Source: Tetracentron sinense (taxonomy: Eukaryota; Streptophyta; Magnoliopsida; Trochodendrales; Trochodendraceae). Taken from it: DNA of 64,000 bases. Both the position numbers and the translations under genes were made by a program. Of the stretch, positions 1 through 10,900 are shown piece by piece. Below the pieces are notes generated by a model. It had not been told where the DNA came from. It saw only the letters and a list, made by a program, of their open reading frames with translations, and did not search any database. The stretch covers positions 9,674,938 to 9,738,937 of the forward strand of contig CM026574.1 of NCBI GenBank assembly GCA_015143295.1, given 5' to 3'. Positions within the stretch are counted from its first letter, which is position 1, and each line of letters opens with the position of its first letter.

Positions 1-1
1 A

Positions 2-76
2 ATGTTCCTTTATGCTCCTCAAGAACAAAATCGTCTTTCTCATTGGGTAGCAACAACCACTCTTCATCAATTTTAA
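2..76 (+). CDS. Possible last exon of an unidentified upstream gene (partial)
   Basis: An open frame enters from the left edge and stops with TAA at 74-76; in the window it reads MFLYAPQEQNRLSHW followed by nine more residues. It is followed by about 130 bases that look like a 3' UTR. The composition is protein-like, but the piece is short and I do not recognise the family. It could equally be chance. No start can be judged because the frame may continue leftwards. Confidence 0.25.
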   Translation: MFLYAPQEQNRLSHWVATTTLHQF

Positions 77-881
77 GATTTTCAAGATGCTGCCTCCGGC
101 CTTAGTTGCATTAGTAAATGCAAAAGATGTATTGTATATTCAGGCTGTGTAATGTGTTGTTTTCAGTACTCTTGTATCTGTAATTGTTGTTGATAACAGA
201 AAAAAACTTTTGTGTCAAAGTTCTTGATGCCATACAATTCATGTTGCTTACCTAGTGCCTAGGCCTTTTTTTGGGTTGTTGGTGGCATCATTTATCTATG
301 TTACTATTTGGTGTTAGAGTTAGTTTTGGGGTGAGTGATCCCATTGCCACATCACTCAAGAGAACTGCTAGCGACTTATTGGGAAGCACGACCCCTTTGG
401 GACTTGATTCTAGAACCTCCCTCAATGATATAAACACATTAGCCATCTAAGCTAAGATACAGATGCTTACTCCATAGTTGCGAGGAGTTGGTACAAAGTA
501 TTGGTACCAGTATTGCTATGATGTAATGAGTAAACTTTGGGGTACGTTTTATATAGGTAAGAAATTGGTACAACACAAGTTCAAAATTGGTATGACATGG
601 ATGCATATTAGTACAACATAGATACAACATAAGTACAATCTTGATAAGACAGAGATTTGCAATGTTTATGAAAGGGGTATAATATTGGTACAATCTTGAC
701 ACTTTCTTTGCGTGTACTTATAATAAACATTCTTGTAAAATATATTTTTATGCTTTTGCATTGTTACAAAATTTATTACATTATTGTTAAAACAATATAT
801 ATAGAGAGAGATATGTTTATTTTCTATTGCATTCACATAAACTACTTTATTATTAATTCTTTTTTAATAATGTGAAATTGT
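77..881. other. Non-coding stretch, nothing recognised
   Basis: This stretch is AT-rich with no open frame that looks like a gene. An 87-codon minus-strand frame at 439-702 comes from repeated GGTACAA words and has no domain character. The part around 480-700 repeats short words such as TTGGTACAA and may be an old, decayed word-type repeat. Confidence 0.5.
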
Positions 882-889
882 GTTTCTCT

Positions 890-2632
890 TAAGAGTGTAT
901 TCGATTTGAGCTTGGCCAAGTTTGAGCTTGGCTAGAACTTGCTCAAGTTCTGATTCGAGTTCAGATGTTTAGGCTTGAACAAACTTGAATTAGCTTGAAT
1001 TTTATTCCAGCCGAGTTCAGGTTTAGCTCAAGCTTGATTCACATAATTATTTTGTTTAATTTGACATTATTTTAATAAAAGTGTTTATTAATAGATTATA
1101 AAACAATATAAGACATTCATATTCGAAATAAGATGTGGGAGTAGTCCTTCGATACAAAGAGTAGAGAGTTAGATCAGAGTTTATGTTTTTAACTTCTTAC
1201 GTTTCTTGTTATTATTAGCTCTTAAACTTATTTATTAAAAATTATTACAATCTATAATAACGAAAATAAAAAAAAATATTATTTTGTATTAATACAAATA
1301 ACACTATTATATATATATCATTCTACTAATAAAAGTACAAGGAGTATGCAAAACTTTATGGTGACCATACCCTTTAACTTATTATATTCTAAAAATAACT
1401 TAGGGTATAATAAACTTTATGTGTGATGGAGTGAACTCTTTAGTAGAGACGTGGAGCGCACACTGAAAACTACCTGGAAAAGGAAAACTCCTCAATACAA
1501 TGAAGAATCCTAATAGGACTCTAATTGTTTACGAAAGAGGAAATTGTAAATATACAAAATCCTCACTGTGATATATTTCCCATTGTAATTTCATTGTAAT
1601 CTCTAAAAGTATTAGTACAAATCGTATTCTCTCTTACGATTGAGAGAGAAACCAATTTGTAGTGTTCTTAGAATTTCTTTAAAGAAGTGGTGGTAATTGG
1701 TGTGAAGCGATAATGATACTTCCCAATAGAAAAGCACATAGTCCAAGGTGATAATGATACTTCCCATTTTCTTCAACACGAATTTACAATTGGTGTTGAA
1801 CATGTGGCTCAATTGTACGATGCTATGTATTACAAACTCTAAGGTCCTAAATACCATCTAAGACATTGTTTTGAATGCTCTGTTCGGGTTAAGCTCAAAG
1901 TTCAATTCATTCTTCTTTAAACCACAAAAGCTATTCACTTGATTAAAACAGTAGACCAAAATTGCACATTCTCAAAGTACAAAATGGAAAGCAAATAACA
2001 GGTTTCTATATTTTAGGTGTGTTCCAGAAGCAACAAAGTTCAAGAAATAGTAAAATTTTAAATTATTTAAGGATAATGTTAACATCACTTTCTTCTTATT
2101 AAAAAAATTGAGTTTAAGAGAAAATGTAGCTAGGTATTACCCATTGCTTAATAATATAATATGACATTTAATTATTATTAATTGTGATTTTATTTTCAGT
2201 AAAATTGTAGCTTTACCACAAAAGCGAGTAAAATTGTAGCTTTACTATAAAAATGTGTTAAAGAACTTCCTTTTACCATATCAAACTCAAAATCTCAAAG
2301 ATTCGAAGAGGCCGAAAGCTTGATTTTTTAGGTATGTAATAAATATACTTTCTACCATATCAAACTTCATATTATTTGTCTTCTTTTTTTTTTACGTACA
2401 TTTTACTAGTATATATAATATTTTGAGCCGAGTCGAGCTCAAGCTGAGCCAAGCCTTAAACGAATTGAGCTAAATCAAACATGGTATGTATTAAGCTTAG
2501 CTTGTTTAAACATTCAAGCTCTAATAAATGTTTGGCTTGATTTGTTCGAGCCTGAAATGCCAGCTTGGGCTTGGCTCAAACAAATCGAGCTGAGTCAAGC
2601 CAATGAGCTAGCTCGGCTCGAGTGCAGCCCTA
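890..2632. mobile_element. hAT-type non-autonomous transposon with AGCTTG/CTCGAG words
   Basis: The ends are imperfect inverted repeats: TAAGAGTGTATTCGATTTGA on the left, and TAGGGCTGCACTCGAGCCGA reading inward from the right. The element is flanked by a perfect 8-bp target duplication, GTTTCTCT, at 882-889 and 2633-2640. An 8-bp duplication and TAGGG-type ends are typical of hAT elements. The outer 150-240 bases on each side are degenerate repeats of GAGCTTGG, GCTTGA and GAGCTCGG, as expected for subterminal transposase-binding motifs. The 1.3-kb core is AT-rich and has no transposase frame, so it depended on a partner elsewhere. Boundaries are well supported; the internal origin is unknown. 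Confidence 0.8.
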
Positions 2633-2640
2633 GTTTCTCT

Positions 2641-3820
2641 CTTAATGAAGAAATTCTTTATTAGAAAAACAAGAGAGAGTTTCTTTCTATATTCTTCAAA
2701 AAAGGAAACGAGCTATTTTTCTTACTTTGAAACATGTTTATGGAAACATTCATAACTAGTTCCAATTCTATGCATAGGGAGTAAATAGTAAACTAGGTTT
2801 CTTGGTAACTATGGCCTGTTCACCTACACTAAAATTTGGACTAGTATGTTGAAGAAAAGAGGGTACAAAGCTAGTGAAGGGAATACCTATTAACAAAATA
2901 TTTCAATAGCCTTTGTTTTGTTTAGAAGGAAAACATAATTGGGATCGGTAATTGCAGCGCCAATAACCAATTGGAAAACATGATACAGGGCAATTAAGGC
3001 AATTATCAACATAATTAAGAAACAAAATCCCTTCTGACGACTGCTTCGGATCTTGTTAATTGATGTCTAAGCAGCCTGAGATTTTGTGTTAATGATCAAA
3101 CAGTGTCTGATGAGGCTGCAAGCATCACAATGCGTCCTCTTTATGTTCCTGTCTACTCCAGGGACTTGTTAGAAGGCTACACTGGCTTTATAAGCTTCTT
3201 GATTCAATAGAAGTGTTATTATTGTAATAGTTTTCTAACTGCAGAAAAAATGTACCTTCAAGAGTTCATATTGCTCTGATCTAAGAACAAAAAACCATAC
3301 TGCTATCCTATTATTATAGAAAAGAAAGAGGATTGTGGGTACAACTAAATGACTTTAAAGCGAACCAATCGCATAAAAAATAATAATGTCGAATACACAA
3401 GTTGCGACAATGAAAAAAATATACACAATGACATTTACTTTTGGAATCCAAGCTGCACTAATCCACACCATTTAGATATAAAACAGAAGAATGAGAGAAT
3501 AAAATTATGGCCTCATAGTATATTAGTATAGCCAAACAGAAATCAAATATAAGTCAGTTGGCTGGTTGGGAAAAAAGAGAGTATATTTATGTCCTTTTGT
3601 AGTTACTTATTCAGCATATTATAGCAATTCTCATCGTAACCACATTATCAGAAGGTATTAAAGTTGTCTTGGGTACTTGAGTTTTTGTAGCCATTTGTTA
3701 GTAGTTAGAAAGAGTATAATTTTTCTAAGAATATCGCACTGGTAAAGCTCTTCAGTGCAAATGATCATTAGAGAATTCTGATAAACAGTGATGGAGTGAC
3801 AGGCTTTCCTGTCTCAACTC
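2641..3820. other. Intergenic stretch without recognised features
   Basis: No gene-like open frame and no clear repeat was seen. The 60-codon plus-strand frame at 3349-3531 has low-complexity composition and no recognisable domain. Confidence 0.5.
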
Positions 3821-3832
3821 AGCATGATTAAT

Positions 3833-4004
3833 AACCAATCTAGAGTTAGTTTAGTTGGTAAAGTCTCTCGGCACCGCACCAGAGACCTGGGATCCAATCC
3901 CACCTACATTAGGGTTAAGGGGTTTATGGGAGAGGGAGGGCTACCCCCTCATTGTGTAGCCCAAAGGAAAAAAAAAAAGGAAATAATATATTTTTTTTTT
4001 TTAA
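3833..4004 (+). mobile_element. tRNA-derived SINE
   Basis: An A-box-like TAGTTGGTAAAG at about 3852 and a B-box-like GAGACCTGGGATCCAATCCC at 3880-3900 give the internal RNA polymerase III promoter of a tRNA-derived SINE. The body ends in an A-rich tail and T-run. A perfect 12-bp target duplication, AGCATGATTAAT, lies at 3821-3832 and 4005-4016. The element sits downstream of the last exon of the minus-strand RINGv gene. Confidence 0.8.
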
Positions 4005-4021
4005 AGCATGATTAATTACAA

Positions 4022-4159
4022 GGGCAGTGCTAGCCCTAATTGCGAGCCCGGACAAATAACCCAATAAAGAGTAAAGTCAAGGCCCACGTCTAAAAGTGGC
4101 TTTAACTTTCTCTTTTATATGACGATTAATAGTTGACACAATTGGCGCTAGCACTCCCC
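4022..4159. mobile_element. 138-bp MITE with GGGCAGTGCTAGC ends
   Basis: The left end GGGCAGTGCTAGCCCTAATT and the inverted right end GGGGAGTGCTAGCGCCAATT form about 21-bp terminal inverted repeats. A perfect 10-bp direct repeat, TTAATTACAA, flanks it at 4012-4021 and 4160-4169. A 9-10 bp duplication suggests a Mutator-like origin. The left copy of its target overlaps the right target duplication of the SINE, so the MITE landed at the edge of the SINE insertion. Confidence 0.75.
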
Positions 4160-4939
4160 TTAATTACAATTTCAACCCACAATTGTAAAAGTCACAGGTC
4201 ATGTGTACCTGCAAAACATGATTCCTCTTTTTGATGCAATAGAATTAGAGAAATACACTGCTAGCACAAGAATGAATTACAAATTATAATTTTTTTCCTT
4301 TAGGATTAAAAAAAAATGATTAATTATTATATTTCCTGGAAAAGGAAAGGATGTGCGCAGCAGGGTACAGTATCAGCACAAGACATGAAAGATTGCATAA
4401 TTTGGGGAAGTATAAACGAAACTTAAGATGGTTTGCTGATTAGGGTGAAAACCAGCCAAGTCATCTCTGTCTTGGGGATTCGATATTGCCATCGCAGCAA
4501 GATTCTAATGAAGGGTTAGTTATGAAGATTGATTCAGCACGGTTGGTATTCAATTGTAACAGTTTGTTGTTGACAGAGTCATATGCACACACCAAAATCT
4601 TAAAACAATGATAATGACATAATATAGATAAAAAAATATCAGGTACCCATGAGACAAACAAAAAACAAAAACTAAAAATTTATAAGAGAAAAAAAAAACC
4701 AACATTATCCATTCAAGGGCCAAACTTTAACATGATTAGAGGCTTTCTGCACCCAGCCTATTGATCCATTATACAAACCTAAGCTTTCCACACAAGCACT
4801 ATAAATAAAACGCAATCTACTAAACTAAGTTAGTAGAATGGCACCATCATTGAGTTATACAAGAACTTCCCAATTTAAAAATAATTGACAGAACAAAGGA
4901 AAACTGAATTTCTGTGCATCAAACAATATACCAACAGAA

Positions 4940-7900
4940 TTATGTAGTATGTGCACCATGCGTTCGTGAAGCCCATATTCCAAAAACAAGAAACCAGAAG
5001 ACAAACAAGATTGCCCAGTACCGTGCAGGTCCATACTTGATTCTAGATAGCACAAACTGCAAGTTCCAAAACAAGATATATCATATTATTATCCATTTTT
5101 CTCACTTATAACCACAGTTTCGAACTAATGAAATGAGGTATATAGCAAGAAAGACAACATCTGTGATCAGAAGCTAAAAATTAAGGAAACAAGAATTGCT
5201 AACATGGTCAAAAGAATTTAATTTCTTTCACATTTGGAAATAGTACTCTAAATGGAAACCTAGATTATGGCTAAATCTAATTTCTAGAGGAAGAGATAGT
5301 ATGCCCATATGTATAGTGTGTCTACTCTAGAGAAAACAATGGTATGAACAAGTATAGCTCATGTACAAACTGCAAACCCTTGAGCACTCAAAAGAACCTC
5401 GTAACCAACCATATTATCAGAAGAACGTAGAGACTAAAGTGATTATTGCCTAATAACATCACACAGCCATAAAAAGTAATACATTTATGAACATTATCAT
5501 CTTGCTCAGCTGCAACACTTAAGCTTTTCAATAAACATGAACGAGTTTGAATTCACATAAATGAAAGGGAGAAAAATAAATTCGTAAAAAAGAAGATTAA
5601 TATAAAAAGTGAGTCCTAGACTCATGAAAAGATTGGGATTATTTATTTTCTTCTTTTTCACTCTTTAGTGTTGATATGTGTACTTTCCTTAAGTTATTTG
5701 TGTTAACATCATTGTAAAAAAACAGAGATTCTTAGTGTCAAGTTTCCAATGGTATTATTAGATAGGAAACTTCTCTTGGAGGTTCTTTATGCAAGGAATC
5801 AGAATTGATCAAATCAACTCGAGGGATTGCTTTCACGTAGATACATTTTTATTCAGCCATGTTTTTTCAGTTTGAAACAGCTTCTTGTGGGTCCATACAT
5901 GATACAACAGTTGGAATCCAAGAACTAGGGTTTGGATGAGATAGGAAGAAGAAAAGAAGTAGGAAGACTAGAGAGTGCTCAATCCCTTAGCCTCCTCTTC
6001 TACTATTATATATATATATGAGATGGATTACAAGATTAAATAAATGCCTTTACAAACAAAGAGGAAATAAGGGCCTAATATAAGTGAGGACATAAATGCC
6101 CTCACACTACAACATAACATAACAATATTCTCAACACTCCCCCGCTCAAGCTGGTGCAAATATGTCTTGCATACCCAGCTTGTCTGTTATGGTGTGAAAC
6201 TGGGGATTTCCTACTCCCTTGGTCAAGATATCCGCAAGTTGGTCCCCTATCCTTACAAAAGGAGTGCAAGTTAGTCCTAGAGCAAGTTTTTCTTTGATGA
6301 AGTATTGGTCAACCTTAATGTGCTTGGTTCGGTCATGTTGAACAAGATTGTGGGCGATGCTAATAGCTGCTTTGTTGTTGCAATACAACCTCATTGGTCT
6401 TAGAGGATGGAGGCCAAGCTCTCTCAACACATCTCCAGCCATAAAAGTTCACATACACCATAAGTCATAGATCTGAACTCTGCCTTTGCACTTGATCTAG
6501 CAATAACCGCTTGTTTTATCTCCTCCAGGAGACAAGGTTGTCACCTACAAAGGTACAATACCCGGATGTAGATCTTCTATCAGACACCGACCCTACCCAA
6601 TCAGCATCTCTATATGCCTCAATCCTTGTGACCATGGAAACCAAATAGGAGACCTTTTCCAGGAGAAGACTTCAAGTATCTGAGAATTCTATACGCAGCC
6701 TTCAAGTGAGAGGTCCTGGGAGCATGCATAAAAGGACTAACCACTCTCATTGAATAGTCTATGTCAGGACGAGTGAGGGAGAGGTAGATGAGTCTGCCTA
6801 CTAGTCTCTAGTATCTTCCTCTATTAGTCAATGAGTCTTCCTTGTTGTCCCCAAGTCTATTTTTTTGCTCAATAAGAGTAGCAATAGGTTTGCATCCCAT
6901 CATCCATGTTTCTTTCAACAGATCAAGAACATACTTTCTCTGAGAAATAAAGATACCTTTCTTAAATCAAGAAACCTCAATTCCCAGAAAGTATTTTAGT
7001 TAGCCCAGATCTTTAATTTCAAACTCCTCTACAAGGTGATACTTTAGCATTTTCAGCTCTTCTAGATCATTATCTGTTATAACAATGTCATTAACATAGA
7101 CTGAGGGCAAACACTTTGTCTTTGCCTCGACTTTGCTTGATGACTAAAGTGTGATCAGTCTTACTCTGCATGTACTCATACTTAAGCATAGCTCTTCAAA
7201 ACTTATCAAACCATGCTCTTAGGGATTGCTTTAGCCCATACATGACTTTCTTTAACTTGCACACCTTTCCTCCAGCTGTAGGAAACTTGGACCCAAGAGG
7301 TGTCATCATGTACACTTCTTCCTCCAGCTCACCATAGAGAAAAACATTTTTTATGTCAAGTTGTTATAGTGACTACCCTTGATTGGTAGCAAGGAAGATG
7401 AGGACTCGAATTGAGTTCATCTTTGCCACAAGAGCATAAGTCTCCTGATAGTCAAAACCAAACGTCTGAGTGTAGCCTTCTACAACAAGTCTGGCCTTGT
7501 ACCTTTCTACAGATCCATCAACCTGATATTTTACAGTGAAGACCCACTAGCTTTTTTCCTTTTAGAAGGTCAACAAGATCTCACGTAGCATTCTTCTCGA
7601 CAAGATCTTACATAGCATTCTTCTCGAGAGCCTGCATCTTCTCACACATTGCTTTCCTCCGTTTAGGATTAGATAGGCCTCGGGAACACTGCGTAGCACA
7701 ATAACAGAAAACAAAGACGAGACAAATGCACGATATGACGAAGACATGGAGTTGTAGGTAACAAAGTGGAAGATAGGATGTTGGGTGCATGTACGAACTC
7801 CTTTTCCAATAGCAATAGGAAGATTAATATCATTAACAACAGGAGACATAGGAGGAATATCAGTGTTACCTGGGATAAAAGGTTCAGACGAGACTTCTTG

Positions 7901-10900
7901 GCAAGGAGGATGAGGTTCATTTCTTCGTCTTGAATGCACCTGCAACTCATTTTCCTTCTCAGCATGAGCAATTTCATTCTTCCATGCTTCATCACTCCCA
8001 ATATCAACTACGGTTATTGGTGAGGAAGAATACAACTCTTCATCCTAATGCTCACTCTGAAGAAATGTCTTCGGGCAAGAAAAGAAATGAGTGATTTCAC
8101 AGAAAGTGACATCAAAAGACACTAAGCATTTTCGAGACGAATGATGGTAGCACTTGTACCCCTTCTAGGTAGAAGAATAGCCAACAAAGATGCATTTTAA
8201 GGCCTTGTGATCAAGTTTGGAGCGGTCAAGGCGATAAACATGAACATAACAAACACACCCGAACACTTTAAGTGGAATAGGAAACATGGGTACCCGTGGA
8301 AAAAGGAGATCAAGAGGGGTTTTGAAGCTCAACAATTGAGAAGGCAAACGATTCATGAGAAAGGTAGCAGTGAGTAAGGCTTCCGACCAAAAAGAGGATG
8401 GAACATGCATAGTAAAAAGAAGGGATCGAGTGATCTCTAACAAGTGACGGTTCTTTCTTTCAACCACACCATTTTGTTCAGGGGTGTTGACACACGAAGT
8501 TTGATGTTCAATCCCATATGTAGGAAAGGTATGAAGAAAGATCACTAAATGTGTACTCACCCCTATTATCAAACCAAAGGACTTTGATGGGGTACTAAAT
8601 TGGGTGTGAACCATGGTATGAAAGGTCTTAAACACAGAATATACATCACTTTTAGGCTTTTAGCTTTCAAAAGGTAAACTCAGGTGACCGGTGAGTGATC
8701 ATCCACAAAAGTAATAAAGTACTTGTAACCAAACAGAGAGATAGTGGTAGATGGACCCCAAACATCAAAGTAAACTTTATCAAAAAGAGATCTACTTCGA
8801 TTTCCATGAAATGAGTAAGAAGAACTACAATTTTCGCAAGTTCACAGGATTCACAATGTAAATTTAAAGGTGAAGAAGATAAAAAAATGGGGAAACATCT
8901 TCTTCAATAACACAAAGGTTCAATAACACAAAGGGTGACCCAATCGTTGATGCCACTGCATCATATCAGGAACATAAGAGCTACTCCCCAAACAAGATTG
9001 ATAAGGCAACTATGGTGAATTATTCAGCAGGTATAAGTCATCTTCCTCATGTCTACTGCCAATAGTCCTCCTCGTCACCAGATCCTAAAAGAGACAATGT
9101 TTGGGAAAGAATGTAACACTGCAGTTCAAAGATTTTGTAATAATGCTCATAGACATAAGATTAGTTACAAAATTAGGAACATGAAAGACAGCTGCAAGGG
9201 TCATAGAGGAAGTAGCAACAACACTACCATTCCAAAAAGAACCATCGGCAACTCTAACTCTATCTTTTCCTGAACAAAGATGATACGAGAGGAAGAGAGA
9301 TGACATACCCTTCATGTGATCAGTAGCTCCTGAATCAATAATCCATGAAGGGTTGATAGTGGAAAGAGAAGCACTGTGTACAAAAGTTGATGTACCTAAG
9401 TGGGCAAATGAAGAAGCAACCGTTGAAGGGGTCTCTAATCGAGACATGAAGTAAAGAAGAGCCTCAAACTCCTCTCGGGATAGTCCAGAACTGGTGCACC
9501 CGGTGGCGGGTGTAGATGAGTGATCCAATGATGTAGAACCAATTAAAGCAACTAAGTGGGCGAAGGTGTCACCCATGCCTCCAAAACGGCCACCAAAGCA
9601 ACCCCCTCGAATTGCAACTTTGGGTGATCTTGAAGGACGACCATAGAGGTTCCAACAAGTCTCCTTGGTATGTCGAGTACGGCACAGTTCTCACACTTGA
9701 GCTTGTCTTTATCATCCATAGTTGGACCCATATTCCTACCTCTACCGCGACCACTACTCCAACTACCTCTTTGAGACATAGTGGCCAAAGTAGACCTCTC
9801 GTGGGTAGAGACATGTTGCACTGCACTTTTCCTACTTTCTTCACTCAACAGATAGGAGTACACTTGATTGAGGGAGGGAAGAGTCTCTCTACTCAACACT
9901 TAAGACCCGAGATTGCTTATACTCAGGAGTCAGACCAGCCAGAAATTCAAAGACACGATTTCATTCTATCATTTTTTTTACTTCCTTGGTATCCCCAGGG
10001 TTGGAGAGTTTAAGATCTTGATAGTGATCTAACTCTTCTCACATCCTCCTCATCTGAGAGAAGTAGGTAGCGAAAGTCTTCTCTCCTTATCGTAACTGGC
10101 AAATACTCTACTGCAATTGATAAATGTATATCGTATTCCCCACTTGGGAATATGTCTGCTCCACAGCTTTCCATAGGTCATTGGCATTGTTTAAAAACAA
10201 TAAACCACCACTGATGTCTGGCTCCATTAAGTGAAGGAGTTATGGCATAACAATAGAATTCTCAGAACTCCACTTCTCATAGTCATCAGAGGATTTGTCA
10301 GGTTCGGCTACCTTCCCAGTAATATAACTCATTTTCCCTCTCTCATTGCTGTATAGCTTGGCTGATTGAGACCAGGCCAAGTAGTTGACTCCATTTAATA
10401 GAACAATAGTAATCCCTTGATTAGGGACATCAATACAATGTCCACTCAACCCAAGTGTAGGGTTTGTCGACTTCCGACATACTTCAATCTTCAAAAACTC
10501 TACCAACAACCAACACCACACTTCAAACAAGCTTCAAAGCAAGCACTACACTTTGCCTCAAGAGGTACACAATGAGTACACACTCCTAGACAAAAAAATC
10601 AAACACTTTCTAGGTGTAAAAGAATCACCAAGCCCTTGCAAGGCACTTCACTAAGCAAAGCATACATCAACACTACAACCATCCTTAAACCACACTATAA
10701 CTCATCAATGTAAGCATCAAACAAGCCATTTCAAGGCTGTTCCAGTCAAAAAACACAATAAAAACCCAAAAACGCAGCATATATAACCCTTTAAAATGGT
10801 CATAACTTTTTCAAATCAAAGGGGTTTTGCATGAGATGACTCCCATATGATAGATAGGAAAAAAAAGGGTCCTATAGGGATAGATTTATCCGTCTAAAAC

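Noticed and set aside
3841-3905. Possible tRNA gene
   Set aside because: The A and B boxes are there, but no cloverleaf closes, and the A-rich tail and 12-bp duplication identify a SINE.
7562-8035. Separate minus-strand genes within the copia element
   Set aside because: They lie between the integrase and reverse transcriptase regions and belong to the element.
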